Below are positions 1 through 10,489 of a stretch of 33,767 bases of DNA, one piece after another. Source of the stretch: an uncultured Clostridia bacterium. GTDB taxonomy: Bacteria > Bacillota > Clostridia > Christensenellales > UBA1242. Position numbers and translations under genes: made by a program. The stretch is from positions 1-33,767 of the forward strand of contig CATKXS010000015.1 in NCBI GenBank assembly GCA_949841045.1, in the 5' to 3' direction. The notes beneath the pieces are model-generated. The model worked only from the letters and a program-made list of their open reading frames with translations. It was not told the DNA's origin and searched no databases. Each line of letters starts with the position of its first letter. The stretch's first letter is position 1.

Positions 1-513
1 GACATAATCAAAAAGATACCACTAATCATTTTTGAAGGTGGTTCTCCTTATGGTGTGGAAGGCTTCCCAAATCACATTTCTTTCAATATAAGTTCTGACC
101 CTGAAGCATTCAAGATTATACTTGACAGCAAGATTCCTCTTGTTATGGTACCTTCTTATATGGGAAGAAACAGAGCTTATCTCACAGAAGATTATGTTTA
201 CTCAAAAGTTAAAGGCGTGAACAAAGTTGGCGACTTCTTATTTGAGATGTACGATAAATATTGGGAGCCTGGTTATTCTGACAAGAGAATTGCCACAAAT
301 GATACCTGTGCTTATATTTATCTAACTAATCCAGAATACTTTGACACCAGAAATATTGAGCTTGACGTTGACCTTGAGGATAAACCGGGAAAGACAATCA
401 TCACTTTCAAAGAGGACGGCAAACATAAGTTCGCTTATGACATAAATAGAGAAAAAGTTCTTGACTTCTTATACAAAAGATTAAGGAATTTTGACGGATT
501 TAAATTGAATTAA
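1..513 (+). CDS. Inosine-uridine preferring nucleoside hydrolase family protein, C-terminal part (5' end outside window)
   Basis: Frame is open from base 1 (DIIKKIPLIIFEGGSPYGVEGFPNHISFNISSDPEAFKIILDSKIPLVMVPSYMGR...). The EFN-like/DPEA/IPLVMVP segment matches IUNH C-terminal motifs. Intrinsic terminator follows. Confidence 0.75.
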   Translation, partial: DIIKKIPLIIFEGGSPYGVEGFPNHISFNISSDPEAFKIILDSKIPLVMVPSYMGRNRAYLTEDYVYSKVKGVNKVGDFLFEMYDKYWEPGYSDKRIATNDTCAYIYLTNPEYFDTRNIELDVDLEDKPGKTIITFKEDGKHKFAYDINREKVLDFLYKRLRNFDGFKLN

Positions 514-539
514 AAAAAGGGCTGAACGCCCTTTTTTTA
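512..539 (+). terminator. Rho-independent terminator after nucleoside hydrolase
   Basis: AAAAAAAGGGCTGAACGCCCTTTTTTT: GGGC/GCCC stem flanked by A and T tracts. Confidence 0.85.
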
Positions 540-631
540 TAGTCACGCAAAAATAACTCTCAATTTATTTAGTGTTTTAATAATGATAATTTAAGGTTTT
601 TAGCGTATTTTTAACGCTTTTTTAACGATTT

Positions 632-1711
632 TTATGTGTTTTTGCTTAAATTATCAAAATATTCTTGATTATTTTGCACCGCTTGGTCATTTGGCTTAAA
701 TCCTTTTGAGACCTCGTGATAATGCCTTGCCAAAGCAATCTGCCCAAGTTTATCATAACATACGCAAAGTTGCAGGGCTGGCAAAAATGTTACAGTGTCC
801 ATGTTTATAAAACCACCATTTTCTATTTGTGGGCTCATGTCTAAAGCAAGCTTATACCAGTAAATCGCCTTCCTATATTCACACTGCTCAAAGTAAACAT
901 TTCCTATTTCATAAAGTACTTCTCCGCGTGGCAAGTCATAAACAAAAGAACCATAAAGAGCTGTGAGAGAATTTGCATATTTCTTTTTGATTTTATAACA
1001 TTTTCCAATATCTAAACACGCTTCAATATTGTTTTCGCTCCACCCTTTTCCATCAGCGAGGAATCTTGAAAACTCATGGATTGCCTCGTCAATCAAGTTG
1101 TTGAAATATAGTTCTCGTGAATAGTAAAACTGGGCACGAGGCGACAACAGTTCACCCTCTTCAATCATCTTTTTGTAAATACTGAGATTTCTTTGCGACC
1201 TCTCTTTTCTATACTTGCCATGATAAATTTTTATATCATGATTTGTAACAATAATTCCACTTGGAGTAATCACCTCATGAACTCGTTCATGCCAACGGAA
1301 TGCTTTTGAGTTTTTTACAATTCTCTCACGTAGGTATGAAAATGTTGGAGTTAAATTTTCATCATAATCGGCAACGTATGGGCACATGAGAACATCAACG
1401 TCACCCTCCGCCTTCTTCCATTCTTTTATAGCCTTCGCACTTTCAATTGGGACCAGGTCATCACCATCAAGCCACATAATATATTCGTTTTCTGCTTTTT
1501 CAAAAGAAAAATTCCTTGCACTAGCAAAATCATCATTCCAGTCATAAGAATAAATCTTATCGGTATATTTTTTTGCAACCGAGACTGTCTTGTCATTTGA
1601 GCCAGTGTCAACAATTATAATTTCGTCAGCAAAAATGCTGGCATTTTCAAGTGCATGCCCCAGACGTTTTTCTTCATCTCGAACTATCATACATAGTGAA
1701 ATTTTTTTCAT
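632..1711 (-). CDS. GT2 family glycosyltransferase with C-terminal TPR-like repeats
   Basis: N-terminus MKKISLCMIVRDEEKRLGHAL...DEIIIVDTGSNDKT...NDDFASARNFSFEKAENEYIMWLDGDD is typical of GT2. C-terminal helical repeats (YEIGNVYFEQCEYRKAIYWYKLALDMSP) are TPR-like. Confidence 0.88.
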   Translation of the reverse strand: MKKISLCMIVRDEEKRLGHALENASIFADEIIIVDTGSNDKTVSVAKKYTDKIYSYDWNDDFASARNFSFEKAENEYIMWLDGDDLVPIESAKAIKEWKKAEGDVDVLMCPYVADYDENLTPTFSYLRERIVKNSKAFRWHERVHEVITPSGIIVTNHDIKIYHGKYRKERSQRNLSIYKKMIEEGELLSPRAQFYYSRELYFNNLIDEAIHEFSRFLADGKGWSENNIEACLDIGKCYKIKKKYANSLTALYGSFVYDLPRGEVLYEIGNVYFEQCEYRKAIYWYKLALDMSPQIENGGFINMDTVTFLPALQLCVCYDKLGQIALARHYHEVSKGFKPNDQAVQNNQEYFDNLSKNT

Positions 1712-1923
1712 ATTCTACCTCTTAAACTATGTATGATTTTTAAAAAAATTTTGACAATACAAAGTATGCTATTTAATCTTAAAAGCCCTTCCTTAATACT
1801 TAAGATTCGGCTCTAACATATATTAATATTATTTATTATAAATATTATTTAAATAATTACATAAAATTATTTTGTAATTTTTTTTTAATATGATAAAATT
1901 GAGGTATCTATAAGAGGTGTTTT

Positions 1924-4900
1924 ATGAAGAAATTTTTTGATTCTATAAAAAAACTATCTTTACCGCTTGTGCTTGCTATAGCTTTTTGCGTAGGCGGACT
2001 TGTCGCTTTTAAAAATAGTGACAATTTTCTTAATGCTTCTGCCGTGTTTCAGACAAAAAATGAACTGTCAAACAATCTGCCAGAGTATGTAACTTTTGAC
2101 TCCACTACTGAAAATGACGCATATAGGCTTAGTAATGTGGGCGACACCATTTATCTTTTCCAAAACGAAAGCCATAATGATGTCATCATCGGAAATCAGA
2201 AGATAGTAAGAGACACAATCTCTGTTGGCGGTATAGAAAAAACTGAAACAAACTATTACTATCAGCCAAGCCAAAGCAATGACCAAGTTTACTACTATTT
2301 TGATTTCACCTCTTCACTTTCGCTTTATTACAATTTAACAACAAGAGATTTAGAAAATGGAGAAATAGGAGACAATCTTCTTAGAAGTCAAAGTATTTCT
2401 AATTACATTTCAAGCGTTAATTCAGACACCGAAATTTCTTTCATCCCTCAAAACACTTCATTTACTCCAAAGCAATTCAATTTATCTTTCAAACTTAACA
2501 CACTTCAAGAAGCTATCAGCTTTGACGGAAATGTTGTAAACCTCAAAAATGAGGGTATTTACACCCTTGTCATTCCAGTAATTGAGTACTATACAACTAA
2601 TGGCGGAATAACTTTCACCTCCACTACTCGCGATATTTATTACAATTTCATGATATTTAACGCAAATACATATTTTGACGTTGTGACAGGCAAACCAAGA
2701 ATATCAAACTCAAGCAACGTTCAAGAGGCAATGCTTACAGCATCCAGCGCTTTCTCAACTTACTATTATTATAATTTCTCAAGTGCTGATATGATTGACA
2801 CCCTTCCAAGCATAAGCTTTGACCCAAATAAATTTGCCTTATCAGTTGAATACACTGACCTTGAATTAAATTCTCAACTCATATTCATTGAATACCAAAA
2901 CGAAAAACTTGTTGCTCTAGACGAACAAGGCAATGAACTTAGTGAAGAGGATAATTTCTTGGCTCTTGATATTAACACTCAAAATGCCAACTCAGCATCA
3001 ATTGCTTTCAGTAAAATAGGAAGCTATGATATGCACTTTTCATATCTCTACACTGTAAATAAAAATGGACAAAACCTTGTTTATAATCTTGACTTTGACA
3101 ATCTTTCTTCTAATTCTGTTTTTAGAAACAAGTCTCAAAGAATGTATGTTTACGGCTACGCAACGATGTATTCTGATTATGCCAATATAGACACTCTTAC
3201 AAATCAACCTAAAAATGTTGACTTAAAGACTTATGACACTTTCAATCATTATGTAAATTCTGCTGATATTACAAGCAAGGTAAACAATTACGCAAAAGAC
3301 AAAAATTATTCTTTCTCTAATGACCTTCGCTCTTCAAATCCTTCAAACGCCAATCCTTTTGATATAGTTGACTTAAAAGAGGCGACAGAAGCGGCTATTA
3401 AGAGTCTTAGCATTGTTCCAACTTCAACAAATCAAACACCTATCAAATTCTTGACGAACACAAGAAACACACCTTACAGCAAATTCTATAAGGTGACAAA
3501 TAATGAAGGCGTTGTTAAGCTTGATGAAGGAGTGGACTTTCAAGGTTTCAACCAAAACGACCCAGGCACTTATGTTTATATAATTCAATATCAATTTGAT
3601 TCATTCATGTCAACAAGTGGAACACTACAAAGTGCTTTGTATCATTATCAAATCTTCTACTTTACAGTTACAAACACCTTCCCTACTGTTAGTGTACTCG
3701 ATGGCAATTTCAATGAAGTTTACACAAACGGATTTACAAACAAGAATGTTTACATCTTAAATGATGCAGAAAACAACATTTATGATGCCAAAGTTGATAT
3801 TACATTATCAGCTCAAAACTATGAAACAAAAGCATACTATTTTCAGGATATAAGCATAAAAGAACTAGACGCTTACGGAATTCACTATCAAAACTTTATA
3901 AAATCAACTGATGAAGTTGGTGATAAGCTTTACAATGACAAAGTTGGCGGGAAAAGCGGTGTTTTAATTGAAAACACAAATAGATATGCAAATGCAAAAT
4001 TTACAATCAAAATCACCTCTGCAAACACTGATAAAGCTGGAAGCAGAACATTTACAATCGACACAAACGAAATTAAAAATATAACTTCAAGAAATGTTTC
4101 TCTTGTTTCTTCAACCACCTATCGAATTGGTGACACGTTCTCTAGTTATAACACAAATCAGCCTATGATTTTCTCTTGGGACGAAAAGGCAAGCGGAGCA
4201 AGAACTTATGGATATGTTTCATACATTCCAACAGAGGCAATCAACTACTATTCTTCTCAAGATAGCGACAACTTAAGTGACCTTCTTAGTAGGCTTAATG
4301 CAAGTGACATTCTTCCAGTCTCATACAAAATTGACCTTGCTTCTAAATCACAATGGACAGAATATTCAAACTCACTATCATTTAACAGTCTTATTCAATC
4401 AACTTATGTTAAGACAAATGACGGATTCTATATTTTGGAAGTCTATGACCAGGCCGGCAACTCAAGCTTTAATATCTTCTTAATTGATAAAAGTTCTCCT
4501 CTATTTATTCAAGAAATTTCAAGCCCAACTGGTGTTTCAAGGTCAATCTTCTCAAATAGCGATTGCATTTCAGTACCTGAAACAGGCGTGGACATTTCAA
4601 TTAAGTGGCTTAGTAATAAAGCAATAAAACTTGAAAATATTACCTCAATTTTATCATTACAATCATATCCATATAGTTATGACGTAAATAATGCAAACGA
4701 AAAACTTGGGACATTATTAAATGATTTCTTCAAACTTGAAAACAATGATAATATTACAACCTTAAGCGAAATCACAGTCAATGTTCAAACAGGCAGTAAC
4801 ACAGTAAGCACAGGCATTTCTTCATACAATGGCGAATATCTTGTTATGCCAATAAATAGTCGTGCTTATATCAAAGAAGGTGACTCACCTACTTTTAAAC

Positions 4901-7900
4901 CTTTTGACACAACCGAATATCAAATTAAATTCTTTGATGAGAATGGCAACTTAGTTGCTGACAATACAACATTTAAAATTTTAGTAAGAGATAGTTCAAA
5001 CACTCAAAATGCTGGAGATGAATCTCTCGCTTATAGAAATTATCCAAGCGGACACCTTTCTTTCAATGTAACTTCAGACGCGTCAAAACTCATGGTTTTG
5101 GCAAAAAATAGTTCTGGCGAATATGAATCTCTCGATTTCTCTACATATAGCCTATCAGGGAATTTATATTCGTTTGACAATGACGGGGTGATAAATTACA
5201 CTCATCTCTCAGGTGATGAGAGTTACACTTTGACCGATAAAATGTACAAATTCTCTTATTATACCCCTTCTAATAGCGCTCGCGAATTATACTTAAACTA
5301 CATTCCAGTCGCTGAAAATGGTTCAGTGCTTGAAAGCGTTATCCTCTACTACTACCCTTACGAGCGAAAAGTTCAAAGATATGATGGTGACAAAAATTAC
5401 TATTACTACTATGATTTGAAAGACACTTATACTCAAAAAATCAATATTTTCACTCATTCAGACAAAATTTACGAAACAGGAGCGGAAGAGTTATTCGAGA
5501 TAGCAATAGGCTCAGACAGTCTTCCACTTGCTGGAAAATATGTAATCGAAAGAATTTACAGAGATGATTCTACAACAAATCAATATGATTTCTTTAAAAG
5601 AACACTCTCTATCATCATTGATAATAAAAATCTTATCACTCCACTCGAAGCAGTTACTGACGAGAACAACAACGCTTCTCTTGAGAGTGTTGTTGGTGGA
5701 GATATTGTCCTTAGCATGTATAGCGGTGACAACAATGCATCAATTGAAGTCTCATTCCCTTCTTATAACGAGAATGGTCTTTCAACTGGTTCATTCTATA
5801 CTAAGGAAAACTTCAGCGAAAATGACAGTATTTCAAGTTTCTCAGTATCAAGCAACAAACTTCCATTATCGCTCTACATTCCTCAGTATAAATACACGGT
5901 TGCAAGCAGAAAATCAGTTAACATTTCAAATGGCGCAGAGTACAACGTAGTAAAAAATGATAACTTGTCATATTATGGAAATGCTTACTACACCTTTAAT
6001 TCAGAGACAAATCTTTATGACGTCTACGTTGAAGGCACTTTGGTTGACAGCTTTGGAAGAGAACAGCAAGCAATTGACTATCTCAGCACAACAGAAATAA
6101 AAGAATATCAGCTCCTCGTTGAAGTGAGAGCCACTGTTTACGAAAACAACAGAGAAGTAACTAAATATTACTATTCAAATGGCACAACAACAAATGGTTA
6201 TTTAAGACTTTATGAGGCAAGTGGTAAATTTGGAGCAATATCTAATAATGAACTTCAATATTTCTATCAAAGAGGAAATTATGTTGTAACAATGTACCAA
6301 GCATCAAACATTGGTACAACAAGCAGTTTCTACCTTCTTTATAAATTTGGATTTGAAATTATCTCACAAGCGCCTGATTTTGATGTTATTGGTGCAGATG
6401 GTTATAACCTTACTGCAACTAATCAGCCAAATATTTACTATACAAATTCTGATAGTCTAAAAGTGCAATGGGAAGTCCCAAAGAGCGAATATATAGCGAA
6501 AATTGACGAAAACAACATAACTATTAGAAGTTACCCTAGCGGTTTATTTACTAGGTCAGAAATTATAGATGAAACAACTTCAAAATATTTCACTATTGAC
6601 ACCTCTGCACTTTTAAATGCTAATAATAGTTACATTGAAATCACAATGCAGTATGAAGGTTATAACAGAAATTATTATTCTACTATTACAAAACGCATTT
6701 ACTTCGATAAGTCAATGCCAATTCAAAACCTTCAAAGTCTCATGACTCTCACAGAGCAAGCTACAAATGCATTTACAACCAATTATCAACTTATGTATAT
6801 GCGCGAATACTATGACTATAACAATGAAGAAGTCACACTTTCAAGCATAAGTGAGCTATCAAATATAAGTTATTCTTACTCGCTAAGCAGTGGTTATTTC
6901 AGATATTATAGTTATAACGTGACATCCGATTTCTTCACCTCTACCCTCACTCGCACAATCGCACAGGCGACAAATAATCCTTATGACACACAGTTTATCT
7001 ATTATAGAGAGGTAACAAATCTCAACACTTACATGCAAGTGGACAAAACTTCTTTCTCAGCAGGAAATTATTACTATATTTCAACAAATGAGACTATACT
7101 CGTAAATTGTGGTTACTACGAAATCGTAGAAATGGATTATGCTGGCAATATGGTGGTTTATCTAGTTCAAGTAACTTCATCTAATAGGGCCAATGACCCT
7201 GCCACTGAAAACACTGCTCTCACCTATTCAAACTTACAGACAGGCGAGAACATTGAAATTAGTAATGATGAAATCACAAATGGATACAACATCTATTCGA
7301 CAAGCGGATTTGAAATAAAATCTTTCAATTACAAATCTGACGATTGGGCTTACTTCACAGTTCGACTTGCAGGAGAAAGCGAAGTAAACTATATGAAATC
7401 ACCTTGGCTTGATGACAGTCAAGTATACAGACTCTCATATTCTACAAGTGGCATCAACTTTAGACAAACAAGTCTTGCTTCTATATTTGAAGAAATTCAA
7501 TCTTCTGCAAATAAGCATATGATGACTTTGACAAATAGAATAGAAGGGTCGTCACTTCCAATCTACATTTCAATTATGGACGCTTCACTTTCTACTCAAA
7601 AAGTTGAAGACCCAACCAAGACTTCTGCAATTTTGAACATTTCTATTCCAACCCCTGCCGAAGTTGAAAGTACAACGACAAGTTATATTTTCCCTCAGCA
7701 TATCACAATTTACCAATTTGACAACAATTTAACTGGCGAAAACAAATGGCGTACAATTATGATTGCTGACCAAAACAGTTATGGCACTTGGACACCAACG
7801 GCTGAATTCAGCTCTGCACTTTCTTACATTTCATTCAGGACTCTTGCAGGCAACAGGACTCTTCAGCTTACAATTAATCTTGGTGCAAACTCCTCTCAAA

Positions 7901-10302
7901 AAGTCAAGTATGAGATTGTTGACAATTTTGGAACGGTAACAACAGTTATCCAACTTGCAAATGAAGTAAGTTATAGAGAAATTTCAGGTAACAAGACTAT
8001 ACACAGCCTAACAGAAAATGATGGCTCTATTACCTACCTTTCATCTGATAAAATCAACTTCTCTTACAATGTGCTTCTTTACAATATTAGCGTATTTGAC
8101 AGAGATGGAATTGAAGTTACTGAAGAAATTTATTCAACTATAAATTCAAGCACAAACATTAGAACTCTTGAATTTAATCCAACAAAAGATGCATTCTTCG
8201 ATGATTATTATAAAATTATCGTAAAAGACCTTGAAGAGGACACCGAAATCAAAACTCTTCATGTGAGACTTTACAATAAACTTCCTTTCAGAACTAACAT
8301 TTCAAGTGAAGTTCAAGACGGCGGAATAATCTTCAATGATAAAAATCAACAACCTATTGACGAAAAGAATATTGGTCAAATTCCAAATGCAAGTGTTAAC
8401 TTCAATGGTAAAAATTACTATGCAACTGCCGATTATATTACAACTTTCTCATACAATGTTACTCTCCGTTTCTATAACGGACAAAGTCTTGGCTTTGAAG
8501 GACGTAACCACTATCAAGATGGATATGCATTCAGCGTATACCTCTCAAGCGATAACGGCCAGACATGGGTCAATATAAACAGCGTAAATTCTGATACAAA
8601 TGGTTATACAATTACTGGCGTTGGCGAATATATCGTGCTTGTTAAGTATGATAACGAAGACGTATTCACAGACATGTGCAAACTTTTCTTCTTATCAATT
8701 CTCGACTCTTCATCATCTTACTATTATATTACAGTTGATGGTCTAAATATTGATAAGTCAGATGTCAAATACACTTCTCTCGCTGGAAATACTTACGAAA
8801 TCAACTATATTGTAAGCGTTGATTATCAAGACAAGAACAACCGTCTTAAAATAACCACAAATGAAGATTTAAATGTTGCACTTTCACTTATCACAGTAGA
8901 TAGCACAGGAAGTAATGTAACTGTTGAAATTTATAGATATGAATGCACTGAATCAGTTGGAGAATTTACTATCATTTATATTGCAGAAACAAACAATATT
9001 ATAAGTACTTTCACGTACGAAACATCAACTGGCACTACAACTTCAATTAAAGATTTGAGTTCGGTAATTATTGTTGCTAACAGAGAAACAGAACCAAACT
9101 TTGATAAACTTAGAATCAACTTCTCTTCTAGCTATGGAATTGATTCAAATAAAATCAATATTGAAGTTACAAAACTATTTGATGGAACATATAAAACCAT
9201 TTACAGCCCAGTTTATTCAGACGGTGTTGATAGTTACATTTATCTGCCAGAACCTGGTAGTTACAGACTTAGAGTTTACGACTCATGTTCACCTGCCAAT
9301 GTTCAAACCTTTAATGGTAGCAGATTTATAGACGTAATATTCTTAAGTTCTGTTCCATTTACCGTTACAAGCACTAACGAAAATGGTGAGAATATCACAA
9401 CTGAGCCTATTCAAAAGGCTATATTCAATGGAAACGTTGTAATCAGACCAACTTATCTATCAAGCTATTATCAAGCCTCTAGAATGCCTTCTATAAGCGT
9501 TAAGAGGAATGGTACAGAATACACTGGTTATACACTCTCAAATAACACTTACACGTTCACAGCTTCTGGTTACTACTCTATAATATTCAATGCTACCTCG
9601 ATTACTGGTATTCCTGTTAGAACTGAAGAATATTTCTTCACAATAATAAACCAAAATGAATCAAGATATGCTTTTGAATTTACTGAGTTCGACAAATATT
9701 ACATTGAAAAAGTTGAAAAAAATGGCGTTGATATTACAGACGACCTTGTTTCAATCGGAAATTTCTCAAGTATCACAGTTGACGGAAAGAAATATATAAC
9801 TAATCTTACCCTCAATTATCTTGATGAAAAAACTGGCGGTGGAAGATATAAAATTACCATTAATCCAAACAACAACGAAATGAAAAACACCATCGGTGAA
9901 AACTTTACTTTCAGTCTCTGGATAAATATGGCTACCCCACCTATTAGTGTTTCAATCGGTGAAGGCGAGAAAACTACTAAAAACATTGTAATCACATTCA
10001 ATGTTCAAAATCTCTACCAAGCTGTTGGTGACTGCTATCTTCAAATAGGTACAACTATAAGACAATATAACCGTTCAAATATCAACTCTTATGGCACAAA
10101 CGAGAATATAACAATCCTAAACACTGGAACATATTATATTCAAATCTACACTGCAAGCGGTCAACTTCTCTACTCATATAAAGTAATTAAGTCTGAGCCA
10201 TTAAATGCATTCGCAATTATAGCCATTGTTGTTGGTGTAATCGCTGCTGGTGCAATAGTAGGTATCACCATCGCACTTAGAAAGAGACAAAAGATTAAAT
10301 AG
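1924..10302 (+). CDS. Giant (2792 aa) secreted, membrane-anchored surface protein with Ig-like/beta-sandwich-like repeats
   Basis: Uninterrupted ORF with SD (agaggtg). N-terminal signal-like MKKFFDSIKKLSLPLVLAIAFCVGGLVAF. C-terminal TM AFAIIAIVVGVIAAGAIVGITIALRKRQKIK. Recurrent Y..EV.D.AGN...F.ID type segments (YILEVYDQAGNSSFNIFLIDKSSP, YYEIVEMDYAGNMVVYLVQV). Confidence 0.9.
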   Translation: MKKFFDSIKKLSLPLVLAIAFCVGGLVAFKNSDNFLNASAVFQTKNELSNNLPEYVTFDSTTENDAYRLSNVGDTIYLFQNESHNDVIIGNQKIVRDTISVGGIEKTETNYYYQPSQSNDQVYYYFDFTSSLSLYYNLTTRDLENGEIGDNLLRSQSISNYISSVNSDTEISFIPQNTSFTPKQFNLSFKLNTLQEAISFDGNVVNLKNEGIYTLVIPVIEYYTTNGGITFTSTTRDIYYNFMIFNANTYFDVVTGKPRISNSSNVQEAMLTASSAFSTYYYYNFSSADMIDTLPSISFDPNKFALSVEYTDLELNSQLIFIEYQNEKLVALDEQGNELSEEDNFLALDINTQNANSASIAFSKIGSYDMHFSYLYTVNKNGQNLVYNLDFDNLSSNSVFRNKSQRMYVYGYATMYSDYANIDTLTNQPKNVDLKTYDTFNHYVNSADITSKVNNYAKDKNYSFSNDLRSSNPSNANPFDIVDLKEATEAAIKSLSIVPTSTNQTPIKFLTNTRNTPYSKFYKVTNNEGVVKLDEGVDFQGFNQNDPGTYVYIIQYQFDSFMSTSGTLQSALYHYQIFYFTVTNTFPTVSVLDGNFNEVYTNGFTNKNVYILNDAENNIYDAKVDITLSAQNYETKAYYFQDISIKELDAYGIHYQNFIKSTDEVGDKLYNDKVGGKSGVLIENTNRYANAKFTIKITSANTDKAGSRTFTIDTNEIKNITSRNVSLVSSTTYRIGDTFSSYNTNQPMIFSWDEKASGARTYGYVSYIPTEAINYYSSQDSDNLSDLLSRLNASDILPVSYKIDLASKSQWTEYSNSLSFNSLIQSTYVKTNDGFYILEVYDQAGNSSFNIFLIDKSSPLFIQEISSPTGVSRSIFSNSDCISVPETGVDISIKWLSNKAIKLENITSILSLQSYPYSYDVNNANEKLGTLLNDFFKLENNDNITTLSEITVNVQTGSNTVSTGISSYNGEYLVMPINSRAYIKEGDSPTFKPFDTTEYQIKFFDENGNLVADNTTFKILVRDSSNTQNAGDESLAYRNYPSGHLSFNVTSDASKLMVLAKNSSGEYESLDFSTYSLSGNLYSFDNDGVINYTHLSGDESYTLTDKMYKFSYYTPSNSARELYLNYIPVAENGSVLESVILYYYPYERKVQRYDGDKNYYYYYDLKDTYTQKINIFTHSDKIYETGAEELFEIAIGSDSLPLAGKYVIERIYRDDSTTNQYDFFKRTLSIIIDNKNLITPLEAVTDENNNASLESVVGGDIVLSMYSGDNNASIEVSFPSYNENGLSTGSFYTKENFSENDSISSFSVSSNKLPLSLYIPQYKYTVASRKSVNISNGAEYNVVKNDNLSYYGNAYYTFNSETNLYDVYVEGTLVDSFGREQQAIDYLSTTEIKEYQLLVEVRATVYENNREVTKYYYSNGTTTNGYLRLYEASGKFGAISNNELQYFYQRGNYVVTMYQASNIGTTSSFYLLYKFGFEIISQAPDFDVIGADGYNLTATNQPNIYYTNSDSLKVQWEVPKSEYIAKIDENNITIRSYPSGLFTRSEIIDETTSKYFTIDTSALLNANNSYIEITMQYEGYNRNYYSTITKRIYFDKSMPIQNLQSLMTLTEQATNAFTTNYQLMYMREYYDYNNEEVTLSSISELSNISYSYSLSSGYFRYYSYNVTSDFFTSTLTRTIAQATNNPYDTQFIYYREVTNLNTYMQVDKTSFSAGNYYYISTNETILVNCGYYEIVEMDYAGNMVVYLVQVTSSNRANDPATENTALTYSNLQTGENIEISNDEITNGYNIYSTSGFEIKSFNYKSDDWAYFTVRLAGESEVNYMKSPWLDDSQVYRLSYSTSGINFRQTSLASIFEEIQSSANKHMMTLTNRIEGSSLPIYISIMDASLSTQKVEDPTKTSAILNISIPTPAEVESTTTSYIFPQHITIYQFDNNLTGENKWRTIMIADQNSYGTWTPTAEFSSALSYISFRTLAGNRTLQLTINLGANSSQKVKYEIVDNFGTVTTVIQLANEVSYREISGNKTIHSLTENDGSITYLSSDKINFSYNVLLYNISVFDRDGIEVTEEIYSTINSSTNIRTLEFNPTKDAFFDDYYKIIVKDLEEDTEIKTLHVRLYNKLPFRTNISSEVQDGGIIFNDKNQQPIDEKNIGQIPNASVNFNGKNYYATADYITTFSYNVTLRFYNGQSLGFEGRNHYQDGYAFSVYLSSDNGQTWVNINSVNSDTNGYTITGVGEYIVLVKYDNEDVFTDMCKLFFLSILDSSSSYYYITVDGLNIDKSDVKYTSLAGNTYEINYIVSVDYQDKNNRLKITTNEDLNVALSLITVDSTGSNVTVEIYRYECTESVGEFTIIYIAETNNIISTFTYETSTGTTTSIKDLSSVIIVANRETEPNFDKLRINFSSSYGIDSNKINIEVTKLFDGTYKTIYSPVYSDGVDSYIYLPEPGSYRLRVYDSCSPANVQTFNGSRFIDVIFLSSVPFTVTSTNENGENITTEPIQKAIFNGNVVIRPTYLSSYYQASRMPSISVKRNGTEYTGYTLSNNTYTFTASGYYSIIFNATSITGIPVRTEEYFFTIINQNESRYAFEFTEFDKYYIEKVEKNGVDITDDLVSIGNFSSITVDGKKYITNLTLNYLDEKTGGGRYKITINPNNNEMKNTIGENFTFSLWINMATPPISVSIGEGEKTTKNIVITFNVQNLYQAVGDCYLQIGTTIRQYNRSNINSYGTNENITILNTGTYYIQIYTASGQLLYSYKVIKSEPLNAFAIIAIVVGVIAAGAIVGITIALRKRQKIK

Positions 10303-10351
10303 TGTTCTACTTCACATAATGTTTATTACAAGTTAAATAAACTTCTACAAG

Positions 10352-10452
10352 GTGCTTAAAGCACTACGAAGTGAACAAATTGTATCTAAGTCACACGAAG
10401 TAAACAAATTGTGTCTAAGACACACGAAGTAAACAAAAAGCGTCTAAGACGC
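10352..10452. repeat. Tandem array of four ~29-30 bp units, each with a 5-bp-stem TAA-loop mini-hairpin
   Basis: Hairpins GTGCT-TAA-AGCAC (10352-10364), GTATC-TAA-GTCAC (10382-10394, imperfect), GTGTC-TAA-GACAC (10411-10423), GCGTC-TAA-GACGC (10440-10452), separated by (t)acgaagtRaacaaaWW. Confidence 0.85.
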
Positions 10453-10457
10453 ACACA

Positions 10458-10488
10458 AAAAAACACGGAAATAATTTCCGTGTTTTTT
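10458..10488. terminator. Bidirectional intrinsic terminator between convergent genes
   Basis: AAAAAACACGGAAA-TAA-TTTCCGTGTTTTTT, 10-bp core stem extended by A/T tracts. Confidence 0.9.
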
Positions 10489-10489
10489 C

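Noticed and set aside
600-623. Second plus-strand terminator (AGCGT...ACGCT TTTTTT) downstream of the nucleoside hydrolase
   Set aside because: Short stem and redundant after the strong terminator at 512-539; kept out of the features for low confidence.
1712-1923. Possible riboswitch/leader in the divergent GT/giant-gene intergenic region
   Set aside because: A/T-rich with no recognisable conserved riboswitch core or strong extended helices; only generic promoter-like hexamers.
2068-9331. Several 60-128 aa ORFs overlapping the 2792-aa ORF on both strands
   Set aside because: Embedded in a continuous giant ORF with good start signal; composition looks like out-of-frame translation.
10352-10452. 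Possible CRISPR-like repeats
   Set aside because: Repeats are contiguous with 29-30 bp period, no unique spacers of CRISPR length and no cas genes; better described as a tandem hairpin array.
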